Positions 35,414-45,128 of a stretch of DNA of 64,000 nt are shown one piece after another. The notes under the pieces are model-generated. The model was not told where the DNA came from. It ran no database searches and saw nothing but the letters and a program-made list of their open reading frames with translations. The DNA lies in contig NZ_BMPB01000013.1 in NCBI RefSeq assembly GCF_014647375.1, forward strand, positions 186,001 through 250,000. The letters run 5' to 3'. Source of the DNA: Parabacteroides faecis. GTDB lineage: Bacteria > Bacteroidota > Bacteroidia > Bacteroidales > Tannerellaceae. Every line of letters begins with the position of its first letter. Position 1 is the first letter of the stretch. The position numbers and the translations under genes were made by a program.

Positions 35414-36570
35414 AAAATCTCTTTAATTTTAGTGACAATTCGTTCGCTGGCAAGTCCGTCTCCATAAGGATTGACAGCCTTGCTCATTTGTTCATAATAT
35501 GCTTGATTTTCCAGTAACCGGGAGGTCTCGTCTAATATCTTGACAAAATCAGTTCCAACCAGTTTCACTGTTCCGGCGTCTACTGCTTCCGGGCGTTCGG
35601 TGGTATCGCGCATGACCAATACCGGTTTTCCTAATCCCGGAGCTTCTTCCTGAATACCGCCGCTATCTGTCAGGACGATGGCAGATCGCTCCATCAGATA
35701 AACGAACGGAAGATATTCCTGCGGCTCTATAAAGAACATGTTCGGAAGATGCGTATTTCCGAACACCTCCTGTATAGGTTTCCGTACATTCGGGTTCAGG
35801 TGCATCGGATAGACAAAGTCTACATCCGGATATTTTTCAGCTAAAGTTTTGATAGCTTTACACATGGCTATAAAACCAGTACCGAAATTTTCCCTGCGAT
35901 GACCTGTTATTAAAACCAATTTCCGGTTACTTTGTTCTGACAGACGGGCTATTTTATAACCCGCTGTTTCCAGGTCTGCAATAAGCTGTTGGCGTAAATT
36001 GTCCTTATTCTTTATTTGACTGACCACATGATACAAGGCGTCTATTACAGTATTGCCTGTTACTGTGATCCGGTTCTCGTCTATCCCTTCCGCAAGCAGA
36101 TTTTTTTTACTTAAAGAGGTAGGAGAGAAGTGATAAGAAGCTATTCTCCCCGTGATCTGGCGGTTCATTTCTTCCGGCCAGGGACTGTATATATTATGAG
36201 TACGCAATCCGGCTTCTATATGTCCGACGGGTATCTGTTGATAAAAGGCGGCCAGGGCGGCTGCGGTAGAGGTGGTCGTATCGCCGTGTACCAGTACCAG
36301 GTCGGGGTTGGCTTTTTGCAAAACGTCTCTCATATTGGTCAGGACACGGGCGGTAACATCATATAAATCTTGTCCCTGTTTCATTATGTTGAGATCGTAA
36401 TCGGGATGAATATCAAAAAGGTGAAGAACCTGATCCAGCATCTCCCGATGTTGTCCGGTGACGCAAACGATTGTTTGGAACTGTTCCGGATATTTTTGAA
36501 ACTCCTTGATCAGCGGAGCCATTTTTATTGCTTCGGGGCGAGTCCCGAAGACTAGCATAATCTTTTTCAT
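35410..36570 (-). CDS. wecB: UDP-GlcNAc 2-epimerase (non-hydrolysing)
   Basis: A 386-residue cytoplasmic GT-B-fold enzyme that interconverts UDP-GlcNAc and UDP-ManNAc. The marks are VFGTRPEAIKMAPLIKEF, VHGDTTTSTAAALAAFYQ, HIEAGLRTHNIYSPWPEEMNR, LITGHRRENFG and LTDSGGIQEEAPGLGKPVLVMR. Together with the WecC-type dehydrogenase at 45125 in the same operon it gives UDP-ManNAcA, so the polymer of this operon probably contains that acid or an amide of it. It overlaps both neighbours by 4 bp. Confidence 0.95.
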   Translation of the reverse strand: MKKIMLVFGTRPEAIKMAPLIKEFQKYPEQFQTIVCVTGQHREMLDQVLHLFDIHPDYDLNIMKQGQDLYDVTARVLTNMRDVLQKANPDLVLVHGDTTTSTAAALAAFYQQIPVGHIEAGLRTHNIYSPWPEEMNRQITGRIASYHFSPTSLSKKNLLAEGIDENRITVTGNTVIDALYHVVSQIKNKDNLRQQLIADLETAGYKIARLSEQSNRKLVLITGHRRENFGTGFIAMCKAIKTLAEKYPDVDFVYPMHLNPNVRKPIQEVFGNTHLPNMFFIEPQEYLPFVYLMERSAIVLTDSGGIQEEAPGLGKPVLVMRDTTERPEAVDAGTVKLVGTDFVKILDETSRLLENQAYYEQMSKAVNPYGDGLASERIVTKIKEIL

Positions 36571-37778
36571 TTTGTTTCTTTTATTATATGCAACATTTGT
36601 TCAGCAAGGAGTTTGCGGTTGAAGTCGTGAGCCAGTTTCCGGCATCCTTCTTTGCATTTTTCATATAAAGCGGGATCAGAAAGAAGCAGATGCAGCTTCC
36701 GGTTAAAATCATCTTCCGACTCCGGCTCGAAGCACAATCCTGCCTGATAAGATTCTACGATCTGGCGGGCTTCACCGTCCACACCCATAAGAATAGGGAT
36801 TTCCATACCTGCATTCTCAAATATTTTGGAAGGAATGACTGTCGTGAATAAATCGGATTTGCGTAAATTGATCAAAGCAATATCCAGAATAGATATGTAT
36901 CGTTTTACCTCTTGCTTGGAGACCGGATCGAGCATGGTTACATTCTTTATATCTAATTGCTCTTTTCGTTTTAGTAAATTCTTTTTTTCTGCTCCAGTCC
37001 CGATCAGCAGGAAATGATAATTGTTTTTACCATCCATCCCGGCTGCACATTGCAGTATGAAATCCAGTTTATGAGCCATCCCGTGTGTACCTATGTAACC
37101 GATGATTTTTTTCCCTTCCAGATGTAGCTCTTTGAGTAACTTCCGATCTTTTTCTGCCGGTTTGAACTTTGTTAAGTCTACTCCGTTCTTTATCACAACT
37201 ATCTTTTGAGGTGATATTCCTTTTTCTTCCAGCCTTTTCTTGAAAGAGTCGGTTACAACGACGATCTTTCGGGCTGACTGATAACATCTTTTCTCTTCCC
37301 ATTCAAAAAAGCGAATGACCGGATTGTCTTTCATGGCCCCGACGGTCTTGATCGATTCAGGCCACAGATCCCTCACTTCCATGATCCAGGGTTTTCTTTT
37401 CCAAAAAGCTAATGTGCGTCCGGAAAGAGCCGTGAAGAATTGGGGAGATGTTGCTATGATCATATCAGCCTGCTGGAAAAGACCGGCGAAGAAAGAAGAA
37501 ACGGAGAAGCTGATGTAATCGAGCGTACGTTTCAGGAATCCTTCGTTAGCGGTGATATAACTCCATACACGGATCACTTTGATGCCATCCATGTATTCCG
37601 TCTGATACAGTTTATTCTGGTACCCTTCGTATACCTTTCCCTGTGGAAAATTGGGTGTGCAGGTGATAACTGTTACTTTTTCTCCAAGCTGAACCCACTC
37701 TTTGCAGTGCTCATAGGTTCTGCTGGCAGGTGCATTTACCTCCGGGGGAAAATTGTCGGTAAGAAATAAAATGTTCAT
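36567..37778 (-). CDS. GT4-family glycosyltransferase, WbuB-like
   Basis: A 403-residue GT-B glycosyltransferase. The N-terminus MNILFLTDNFPPEVNAPASR is typical of WbuB-type enzymes, and it has IMEVRDLWPESI and a GT4 core with GYIGTHGMAHKLDFIL and the donor-site segment SKIFENAGMEIPILMG. WbuB enzymes are linked to transfer of N-acetyl-L-fucosamine, but the donor here cannot be read from sequence. It is cytoplasmic or membrane-associated, and linked by a 4-bp overlap to wecB. Confidence 0.88.
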   Translation of the reverse strand: MNILFLTDNFPPEVNAPASRTYEHCKEWVQLGEKVTVITCTPNFPQGKVYEGYQNKLYQTEYMDGIKVIRVWSYITANEGFLKRTLDYISFSVSSFFAGLFQQADMIIATSPQFFTALSGRTLAFWKRKPWIMEVRDLWPESIKTVGAMKDNPVIRFFEWEEKRCYQSARKIVVVTDSFKKRLEEKGISPQKIVVIKNGVDLTKFKPAEKDRKLLKELHLEGKKIIGYIGTHGMAHKLDFILQCAAGMDGKNNYHFLLIGTGAEKKNLLKRKEQLDIKNVTMLDPVSKQEVKRYISILDIALINLRKSDLFTTVIPSKIFENAGMEIPILMGVDGEARQIVESYQAGLCFEPESEDDFNRKLHLLLSDPALYEKCKEGCRKLAHDFNRKLLAEQMLHIIKETK

Positions 37779-37796
37779 TTGTGTTTTACTCTTATG

Positions 37797-39386
37797 TTAG
37801 TCGCAGCGTATCGTGTATTGCATTTGATTGGTAAATGCGATTCCTATTCTTTTAGTTGCGACTCGTTTATTATATTCGAAAGCTATTTCACAGTTTTCGA
37901 TCCATATTTCATCTGTTCCGTAAAAATTGAAAATTGCCAGGTTTGTTTTTATAGAATCATTATTGACGGAGATGATCCGGATATCCGGATGAAGATGGAT
38001 CAGATTGATTCCGTTTTTCCCGGATATGGGTAGAAGAGAATCACAAATCATAATCTCCTTATCATTCATATTGAAGATTCGTTGATGTTCGACTCCGGAT
38101 TTCCTGAAACCGTTGTGACATGCCGTAATACAGTACTTATCTTCTTTTAAGCCCGTGATCTTTGCCCGGTGTGCCACCCTGAAGCCTCCCCACACTTCAC
38201 TGGAACTCTTTCCATTTACCAGTACGGTATTGTGGGCACGCGTCTCGCGTTCATATTGTCTGCGGTCATTCTTCTCATAAGTTGAAATACCCGAATCGAC
38301 AACAAAAGGCTTCCCGTCGATACGTAATTCATAATTGAATGTATCGGCATGGGCATGTCCGGGGATATAATCGGGACCGATGTTCCCGACATCCAGAACC
38401 ATTTCAAAAGGTCCGGATACAAATTTGCGGTAGCCGCTTTCTTTCAGTTTATGGACCGACCATTGAAGATCCAGCCGTTTAGCATAGGCAAATAATTCTT
38501 TTGACGTCGGCGCTATCCCGTAAGCGGAATCATTCAGTAAAGGGATTGTTCCGTCTTTATAGATGATCGCGTTCAGCCAGCTAAGCATAAGCCGGGCTTT
38601 TTCTTCAAGAAAAGAAATAACATATTCTTGCCCTTCAAAACGCTCATTATATTTTAAAGCATTGATACAGTCCAGCAACCGGTCCAGAAGTATTTCATGA
38701 TACATCGGGCTTAATTCATAATGTGCTCCATCGGGAAGGATCTGTTCATTCAGTTCCTGCGTCAACAGCCAGACTGCTTTTTCGTAAAACTTTCCTTCCT
38801 GAAAATAAAGACCTCCCCATAAAAGCGAATAAGCGTTTTCCAGAAGGTGATTGCCTGATAAATGATATTCTAAATTGCCATATAAACAGAGATACTGGGA
38901 GTAGAGCGAACTGTCCCATTTCTGTAGTTCTTGTGCCGGGATCAGTTCGCGGTAGCGAGAAATGCATTTTATCCAGTTAATACCTCTGAGTGCGGTAGGA
39001 TAGGGTTCCATGCCCGGTCGATTCAGTGGAAGTACTTCAATGAATGAATTGATCCAATAAGACGCTTCTTCAAAAGTGATATTCTTTTGTAAAAGAAAAT
39101 CCATATAATTCAGGTTATAGAGCCATAATGCACCTTGCCGTTTGTCTTCCCATCCGGCGAAGTCTGCATCCAGGTTTAGGAATGTGAAAGTATTTTTACC
39201 GGAAAATGATGTCGGTTTGACTATGAACGAGGCAAGCTGCAGCGTATTGCCTGGTTTATAAATCATTGTTTTGTGACTTCTATTGTGTCGAAAAGCCAAA
39301 TGTTTCTTCGTTCTGTTTCTTAAGAGGTAAATTAATTGCTGAATTTTCAGAAACCGTATTGTGTGGTAATATCGTTTAATCTTCAT
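37797..39386 (-). CDS. Heparinase II/III-family protein
   Basis: I chose the start at 39386 (MKIKRYYHTIRF), overlapping the upstream gene by 11 bp; an in-frame start at 39434 also exists. The product is about 529 residues. The N-terminal part is alpha-helical toroid-like (SGNHLLENAYSLLWGGLYF, LPDGAHYELSPMYHEILLDRL). The C-terminal beta-sandwich has GHAHADTFNYELRIDGKPFVVDSGISTYE, the Tyr/His-rich block of polysaccharide lyases. Such proteins are often found in Bacteroidota capsule operons without proven function. No signal peptide is evident, so it may act on lipid-linked intermediates in the cytoplasm, or have lost lyase activity. Confidence 0.85.
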   Translation of the reverse strand: MKIKRYYHTIRFLKIQQLIYLLRNRTKKHLAFRHNRSHKTMIYKPGNTLQLASFIVKPTSFSGKNTFTFLNLDADFAGWEDKRQGALWLYNLNYMDFLLQKNITFEEASYWINSFIEVLPLNRPGMEPYPTALRGINWIKCISRYRELIPAQELQKWDSSLYSQYLCLYGNLEYHLSGNHLLENAYSLLWGGLYFQEGKFYEKAVWLLTQELNEQILPDGAHYELSPMYHEILLDRLLDCINALKYNERFEGQEYVISFLEEKARLMLSWLNAIIYKDGTIPLLNDSAYGIAPTSKELFAYAKRLDLQWSVHKLKESGYRKFVSGPFEMVLDVGNIGPDYIPGHAHADTFNYELRIDGKPFVVDSGISTYEKNDRRQYERETRAHNTVLVNGKSSSEVWGGFRVAHRAKITGLKEDKYCITACHNGFRKSGVEHQRIFNMNDKEIMICDSLLPISGKNGINLIHLHPDIRIISVNNDSIKTNLAIFNFYGTDEIWIENCEIAFEYNKRVATKRIGIAFTNQMQYTIRCD

Positions 39387-40419
39387 TTTCAATTTCTTTA
39401 TATATTTGGAGAATACGGGGAACAGGATTTTCAATATGATCCGGTTGCAGATTGCATTCTATTCGTTTGTAAACGACATCTAACGTTTTATTCAGTAGAT
39501 CATCAAAGTCTCTGTTGCGGAACAATATTGTTGAAGCAGGACGGGAACAAACATCACTGGCAATGACTGGTGTTTTGTATAATAATGCTTCCTTTACGGA
39601 AATACCTTCAATATCTGTAGAAGTGGGGCGGAGGAATAAATCAGATAGTTCCCATATTTCAAAACCATTGCTAAGTGAGTCTGAAAAGATCAGAATGTGA
39701 TCATTTAATCGATATTGCTTGATTTTGTTAAGACACTGATCATAATATTCTTTATCCCCTATTTGAGGTAAACAAAAGATGAGTCCTGCATTTATTTCTT
39801 TTCGGTTGAGTTCACGGATCAGTTCGATCAGAAGATCAAAACCATAGGTGTCGATTCCATTTTCCAGCAACAGACAGGAGGCATTTGCAGATATAAGGAA
39901 AGTATGCCGATTGCGGAAATTAAGTATAGAGTTATTTATTTTCGCCCGTTCGTTATCTCCCGGAGGGATAAATGCCGGCATAAGGTGCATGTTTTTATTC
40001 GTTCCAAATCCTTTTTCCAGTAGCAAGGCTTTATACAGGGGATCATTTAAAAAGATGAATGATGCCTGTTGTAAAAACTTTTTAATAATGACTTTTTTGA
40101 TAAACGACGTTTCATGAATCAACCGTTTATTATGTAAGGTAACACCAATCTTGTGTTTGATACCAAATAAGTATAGTAGCAGAAATGCTTTTGTGTTGTT
40201 AGAATGCAGATGAATGATTCTCTTCTCTTTGAATAATAATAAGAAAAACTCCCAAAAAGAATATTTTACTTGATGAATATACTTGCAGGAGACCTTATTG
40301 GGTTTGAAGTTCCGTAAAAGAACGAATTTCGATAGATTGAGGTGATATAACAAGCGCTTTACATGGATTGTTACACCACCGACGGGTGGGGGATATGCTC
40401 CCCATAACTCTATTTTCAT
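39376..40419 (-). CDS. GT4-like glycosyltransferase
   Basis: A 347-residue GT-B-type protein. The start KIELWGAYPPPVGGVTIHVKRL is typical of the acceptor domain of GT4 enzymes. The C-terminal donor domain includes FGFDLLIELIRELNR-type helices, LNDHILIFSDSLSNGFEIWELSDLFLRPT and the segment TDIEGISVKEALLYKTPVIAS, which carries the catalytic Glu pattern E-x7-E in a loose form. It overlaps the GT2 gene upstream by 4 bp. The sugar donor is unknown. Confidence 0.85.
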   Translation of the reverse strand: MKIELWGAYPPPVGGVTIHVKRLLYHLNLSKFVLLRNFKPNKVSCKYIHQVKYSFWEFFLLLFKEKRIIHLHSNNTKAFLLLYLFGIKHKIGVTLHNKRLIHETSFIKKVIIKKFLQQASFIFLNDPLYKALLLEKGFGTNKNMHLMPAFIPPGDNERAKINNSILNFRNRHTFLISANASCLLLENGIDTYGFDLLIELIRELNRKEINAGLIFCLPQIGDKEYYDQCLNKIKQYRLNDHILIFSDSLSNGFEIWELSDLFLRPTSTDIEGISVKEALLYKTPVIASDVCSRPASTILFRNRDFDDLLNKTLDVVYKRIECNLQPDHIENPVPRILQIYKEIENED

Positions 40420-41402
40420 AATGAATGTATTATATGTCTGTAAAGCCAGGCAGTGAATCGTTTGTGACAGTGAAATAATAGAATAAACAATGATCTGTTT
40501 CTGTTTTTGAAGAAAGCATACAGGTTGTTTCGATAATGTGTATCGAATATTCTAGCCAGTAACAATAGAAGTTCTTTCTTATTTTCGATATTTACCTGTA
40601 TTAGTTTACAGTATGTTAAAGCAGATTTAGATGTGATAAACATATCCCAGTAAACAGATAATCCAGGATAAAACCGTGTGCATAACATCCGTATCTCCAA
40701 GCCGGCTTTTATTTCATCCATATCTTTCAGGGAAAAGGAAGCTCTCGATAAACTGTTCGGTTCCAATACATAGAAATAAAGTTTCTGGTCGGAAAGGTAC
40801 ATTCGGTTGCATTGAGTCAGAACTTTGAACAGATACACCTTATCTTCTGATTTATATAAAGCCGGGAATCGTATCTCTCTGAATTTACTGCTCCTGAATA
40901 ACTTTCCCCAGGGAAAATTCTTTATTCTCTTTTGTTCGCTGAACATTTCCAGGCAGATAAAAGAACCTCTGAGTAGTTCGGGAAGAAGTTTTCTGCCGGA
41001 TATAATCTCTCCCTTTTCCGTAACGGAATAATGGTCGACCTGTACAATGTCCGCTTTGTGCAGGACTGCATGTGACAACATCCGTGATAAGAAATCCTGT
41101 TCTGTATAATCGTCACTGTCGACGAAACAGAAATATTCACCGTTCATATATTCCAGCCCCTTGTTCCGGGCAATTCCGGGACCGCTATTCGTTATGTCCA
41201 GTACACAGATACGCTTGTCGTTACGTGCAAAACGCAGTAATATCCCGGCAGACGAGTCTGTCGACCCGTCGTTGACGAAGATCAGTTCCGTGTTTCGGTG
41301 ACTTTGTGCCAGTAAAGAGCAGATACATCTTTCAAGTGTCCTTTCTGCATTATATACTGGGATAATAACAGATATCAGCGGATCATTCATGTCGTTCTTC
41401 AT
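40416..41402 (-). CDS. GT2-family glycosyltransferase
   Basis: A 328-residue GT-A enzyme. The fold is clear from ISVIIPVYNAERTLERCI, ELIFVNDGSTDSSAGIL, SGPGIARNKGLEYMNGEYFCFVDSDDY (metal-binding DxD-type motif) and DIVQVDHYSV. The true start may be 41390 (MNDPLIS); both overlap the stop of the GH99-like gene. It adds one sugar to the growing lipid-linked repeat unit; donor and linkage are unknown. Confidence 0.9.
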   Translation of the reverse strand: MKNDMNDPLISVIIPVYNAERTLERCICSLLAQSHRNTELIFVNDGSTDSSAGILLRFARNDKRICVLDITNSGPGIARNKGLEYMNGEYFCFVDSDDYTEQDFLSRMLSHAVLHKADIVQVDHYSVTEKGEIISGRKLLPELLRGSFICLEMFSEQKRIKNFPWGKLFRSSKFREIRFPALYKSEDKVYLFKVLTQCNRMYLSDQKLYFYVLEPNSLSRASFSLKDMDEIKAGLEIRMLCTRFYPGLSVYWDMFITSKSALTYCKLIQVNIENKKELLLLLARIFDTHYRNNLYAFFKNRNRSLFILLFHCHKRFTAWLYRHIIHSL

Positions 41403-42501
41403 TAAAAAAATCGTCGATAGTTCTTTTTAAAGTTTCCAGAAACTGTCTGCCGTACTTCAGGTCCGGTTCCAGATAATTCCCTTCTCCCCATTCATTCCAT
41501 GACTTGACAATGACAATCCGTTCTTCCTCCGGTTTATCTTTTACATTTTCACAAACCTCACGAATATGTTTGGCAAATAATCCGGGGGTTGAGTTTTTAA
41601 GGATAAAACCACTGTTCTTTGAGCGCGGGGAGTGATCCCAATTGGGGATCAGGGTAGGATAGATGTGTATATCTTTATCTTCATCCGTTGTGAAATACCG
41701 GGAAGCAAAAGCGTAGTCGATCACATTCGGCATGCGGTAAAAGGTACGGAATAGTTTCAGGTAAACCTTATACTGAAAACTGATGTGCTGATTATAAAAA
41801 TCCTTTTTCCTGTCCATATTGACTGCATTGAATCCTTTTTTCAGATAATCCTCAGGTTTTTGTAAAGTACATTCTCTTAATTGGGCGACAAAATGGATTC
41901 CTTCAAGACCATTTTCACGGGCCAGCTTGTTCCACAGGTCTATGAATTGTTCTATATCCGGTATTTCATCCGGATTGAATATCATAAAGAACGGTTTATT
42001 GTTCACCCTCACGTAACGTTTATCTTTAAACGCTTTGAGCAGATAATAGAAATGAGCGGTATGATCTTCCGTTCCCGGATACTCCTGTTTTATCAGTAAA
42101 GTATTATCTCCCGATTTATCGAACAGTTTTTTTTCCCAGCTATGATTTGCCCATGCCAGGCAAAAAGGAAAATCCGGTTTGCCGGAATCGACGACTTCTT
42201 CAAAAACTCTTTCTAACAGCATTCTTCCATTTCCGAACCAGTAATGCCAGTAGCAGAATGCTTCTATGCCATATTCATCAGCCATGTTCGCCTGTTCCTG
42301 TCTGATCTCCGGCAACCGCAGGTCATAATACCCCAGGTCGGCCGGTACTTTCGGTTGGTAGTGTCCCCGGAAAAGAGGACGTGCTTTTCCTACATTCGTC
42401 CATTCTGTAAACCCCTGTCCCCACCATCGGTTGTTTTCGGCAAACGGATAATATTGGGGCAGATAGAGTGCCAGCAGGCGTATATTTCGATCTTTACTCA
42501 T
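41383..42501 (-). CDS. WbsX-like protein with a GH99-like domain
   Basis: A 372-residue protein. It starts IRLLALYLPQYYPFAENNRWWGQGFTEWTNV, the hallmark of WbsX/GH99-like proteins in O-antigen and capsule clusters, and goes on with HYQPKVPADLGYYDLR, YWHYWFGNGRMLLERV, NKPFFMIFNP and VKSWNEWGEGNYLEPD. GH99 enzymes are endo-mannosidases; the polysaccharide-cluster members are often thought to work as glycosyltransferases or trimming enzymes, which is not proven. There is no signal peptide. It lies 4 bp after the polymerase gene. Confidence 0.87.
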   Translation of the reverse strand: MSKDRNIRLLALYLPQYYPFAENNRWWGQGFTEWTNVGKARPLFRGHYQPKVPADLGYYDLRLPEIRQEQANMADEYGIEAFCYWHYWFGNGRMLLERVFEEVVDSGKPDFPFCLAWANHSWEKKLFDKSGDNTLLIKQEYPGTEDHTAHFYYLLKAFKDKRYVRVNNKPFFMIFNPDEIPDIEQFIDLWNKLARENGLEGIHFVAQLRECTLQKPEDYLKKGFNAVNMDRKKDFYNQHISFQYKVYLKLFRTFYRMPNVIDYAFASRYFTTDEDKDIHIYPTLIPNWDHSPRSKNSGFILKNSTPGLFAKHIREVCENVKDKPEEERIVIVKSWNEWGEGNYLEPDLKYGRQFLETLKRTIDDFFNEERHE

Positions 42502-42505
42502 ATAT

Positions 42506-43708
42506 TTATTTTTTATTTCTTAGATCAATTAAGTTTTGAGTTGCGTTGTAAAAAATAAGTTCCCGTCCGTAATGTTCTTTGTTTGTGAAAACCGATTCAT
42601 ACGGATACCATAATTCATACCTGCGGGTATGATCGGCCAGACCGGAGGTATCTTTATAATAATAAAGCGATTTGTGTGCAAACAGGATAAACAATCCCAG
42701 GCAGGAAACAACTATCCCCAGTTGCTTACGCTTTTCCCGGGTAACATCGTATATCACATTGACGCTATAAGTGATAGCCAGAGGCGTCAGGTAATTGGTA
42801 AACCGGAAGATACCTTCGTTGAATCCTCCCAGAAAAGCGAAAAGAAGGAATACTTTGAACAGTAGATCCTGCCGGTTTCCCCCCGATTGGTCCGACCCTT
42901 TTCTTATCAGTCTGCCATGTACCAGATAAATAAGCAGATAACAGATGAAAGGCATTGAGTTGTTGATGATACCGTTCAGGTTATTCATCTCTCTGGTCCC
43001 ATATGAGTGCATTTTTATTAACAGGATGCCCGGTAAAAAGGTAAGGGAATCCGTTTTATTTTGCAGTATATAGAACAAGCAGGTGATCGTAATGAATAAT
43101 ATCGTCAATGAAACCTTGATATATTTTTTCTGCAATGTCATCATCAGGAACGGCAAAAAGAATAAAACAACGGCAGAAAGGTGGAATCCCAGGGATAAAA
43201 CACATCCGGCCGTATACCTTATCCATTTTTTATCGATCAGATTTTTCATATTGAACAGGAACACCGATATAGCCAGAGACTCTCTTAAAATCTCCATATT
43301 GAAATACAAAAAGTAAAACACATAATAGAGAAGGAGGCAGGCCAGTAAATGCCTGGAGTATTTATTGAAAAAAAAGACCATTGCCGTATTAATGATCAGG
43401 GCATGTATGATCTGCATAATGAAAAAACGGGTATCTATGGCTTTGGTTGTTGCGCAGAACAGATACCATAGCGGACCATATCCGTTTTCGTATAATCCAT
43501 AATTTCTCAAATCCTTGAATAGCGGAAAAGAGGGATAGATATCCTGATAGTATAAAGAATCGCCCCCCACACGATATCTGAGTCCGGCAACCAGCACAAA
43601 CAATATCCAGATGATATAACTACCCGGTATTCTCCAGGATTTCTCACCCTTTATTTCCGATAAATACAGGAAAAAGAGAATCGTGAACAGGATCAGCAGA
43701 TATATCAT
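42506..43708 (-). CDS. EpsG-family (Wzy-type) polysaccharide polymerase
   Basis: A 400-residue integral membrane protein with about ten hydrophobic segments. The start MIYLLILFTILFFLYLSEIKG and the first loop FVLVAGLRYRVGGDSLYY are typical of the EpsG family, where the R-x-G-D loop is conserved. EpsG/Wzy proteins join repeat units on the outer face of the inner membrane. It lies 13 bp after the flippase and is the only polymerase candidate in the minus operon. Confidence 0.87.
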   Translation of the reverse strand: MIYLLILFTILFFLYLSEIKGEKSWRIPGSYIIWILFVLVAGLRYRVGGDSLYYQDIYPSFPLFKDLRNYGLYENGYGPLWYLFCATTKAIDTRFFIMQIIHALIINTAMVFFFNKYSRHLLACLLLYYVFYFLYFNMEILRESLAISVFLFNMKNLIDKKWIRYTAGCVLSLGFHLSAVVLFFLPFLMMTLQKKYIKVSLTILFITITCLFYILQNKTDSLTFLPGILLIKMHSYGTREMNNLNGIINNSMPFICYLLIYLVHGRLIRKGSDQSGGNRQDLLFKVFLLFAFLGGFNEGIFRFTNYLTPLAITYSVNVIYDVTREKRKQLGIVVSCLGLFILFAHKSLYYYKDTSGLADHTRRYELWYPYESVFTNKEHYGRELIFYNATQNLIDLRNKK

Positions 43709-43721
43709 TTCTAAAACAGGG

Positions 43722-45128
43722 TTATGAACGAGGTTTCAAAAAGAGTTTCCTGATCCTTTTTCTCTGGAAAATAAAGAGAAGAAGCAGATATGACAGCAGA
43801 TAAATAATACCGGTAGTCATCATATCGAAGAAATTATTTACGGTAAAAGTAAACCTGAGTATCAGGAAAATGAATAAGGCTATCGAGAAAAGGGATGAAA
43901 AAGTGATGATAAAATCTTTTATATCCAACACTTTCCTCAAATAGAACAGCAGGAGCAAATGAACGACTGTCTCTGTAATAAGCGCCGAGTAAGCTGCCCC
44001 TTCAAAACTCAACCGGGGGATAAGCAGCAGGTTCAACAATATATTGACGATGGTTCCGCAAATCACTCCCCGTGTCAGTTGCCGGATCTTGTCCTGCGTG
44101 ATAAAAATATTGTATAAACCTAACCCTGAGTAGACAATTGTCGGTGCGACAATAGCTAATACCCTGTCTGAACCGTTAAATCCATTGCCGAATACAAACA
44201 AACATAACGTATGCGAAGTCAGTATCAGCAGGAACATAACCGGTATGCTGATGATCTGGGAGGCATATAACATTTGTGTCATTTTCTTCAAATACTCTTC
44301 CTGTGTCTTTTTCTTACTCAGATAAGCTAGCCGGGGCATCATAGTAATACCTAATATACTGATCATCGTGATCAGGATACGGGCAAGCTTATTCGGATAA
44401 TCATAGACGGCGACAGCATTCACCCCCGATATATATCCAAGCATGATATTGTTCAGTGACAGATAGATAGTCGTAAAAATACTTGGCACGAACAGGAATA
44501 TGGCCGGCTTGAATATAGCCCTCAATGAATTCCTGATCCCTGTAAAACGGATTTTTAACCCTATCCTCGACAAATTAGTCCAGAAAATGATATTGCTGAT
44601 CAATAGAACACCCTGCTGTATAATAATATAAAGCGGCAGGTCATCCGTATCCTTTACAAAAAGGAAGATCAGTAAAGTTCCGATTATTTTGATCAGTATA
44701 TTACGGGTAGCGATCAGATCGAACCGTTCGAAACCTGTATATACCCACGACAGGTCGGTCATTGTCGTGAACAGGACGATATTGAACAGGAAATAGATGG
44801 GGGTAATCTGCTGAGCAAAACAGACCCATATATTATATAAGGATATAGCCAGCAGATTAAAAAAGAACTGATATGTAATGCACTGGGAGAATTTTTTCTG
44901 TAGATTTTCCGGATGATCCCGCTGTTCGGCAAGCGATTTGGCGCCGTATAATACAATCCCCAGATTACCGACCAACGTAAAATAACTGGTGACGGATAAT
45001 CCGAAAGAATTGGTACCCAATGCTTCTTCCCCCAATACCCTGGTCAGATAGGGTAATAACAGCAGGTTGATCAGTATACCGGAAACCTGTACGGAACCAT
45101 TGAACAGTACATTTTTAATGATCCTCAT
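43722..45128 (-). CDS. Wzx-type lipid-linked repeat-unit flippase
   Basis: I chose the start at 45128 (MRIIKNVLFNG), which overlaps the WecC stop by 4 bp (ATGA); an in-frame start at 45143 gives 5 more residues. The product of about 468 residues has 12-14 membrane helices of the MOP/Wzx family. The N-terminal signature is SGILINLLLLPYLTRVLGEEALG, with WVYTGFERFDLIATRNI and VAVYDYPNKLARILITMISILG further on. It moves the undecaprenyl-linked repeat unit across the inner membrane. It is one of two flippases in the window (the other is at 52590). Confidence 0.92.
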   Translation of the reverse strand: MRIIKNVLFNGSVQVSGILINLLLLPYLTRVLGEEALGTNSFGLSVTSYFTLVGNLGIVLYGAKSLAEQRDHPENLQKKFSQCITYQFFFNLLAISLYNIWVCFAQQITPIYFLFNIVLFTTMTDLSWVYTGFERFDLIATRNILIKIIGTLLIFLFVKDTDDLPLYIIIQQGVLLISNIIFWTNLSRIGLKIRFTGIRNSLRAIFKPAIFLFVPSIFTTIYLSLNNIMLGYISGVNAVAVYDYPNKLARILITMISILGITMMPRLAYLSKKKTQEEYLKKMTQMLYASQIISIPVMFLLILTSHTLCLFVFGNGFNGSDRVLAIVAPTIVYSGLGLYNIFITQDKIRQLTRGVICGTIVNILLNLLLIPRLSFEGAAYSALITETVVHLLLLFYLRKVLDIKDFIITFSSLFSIALFIFLILRFTFTVNNFFDMMTTGIIYLLSYLLLLFIFQRKRIRKLFLKPRS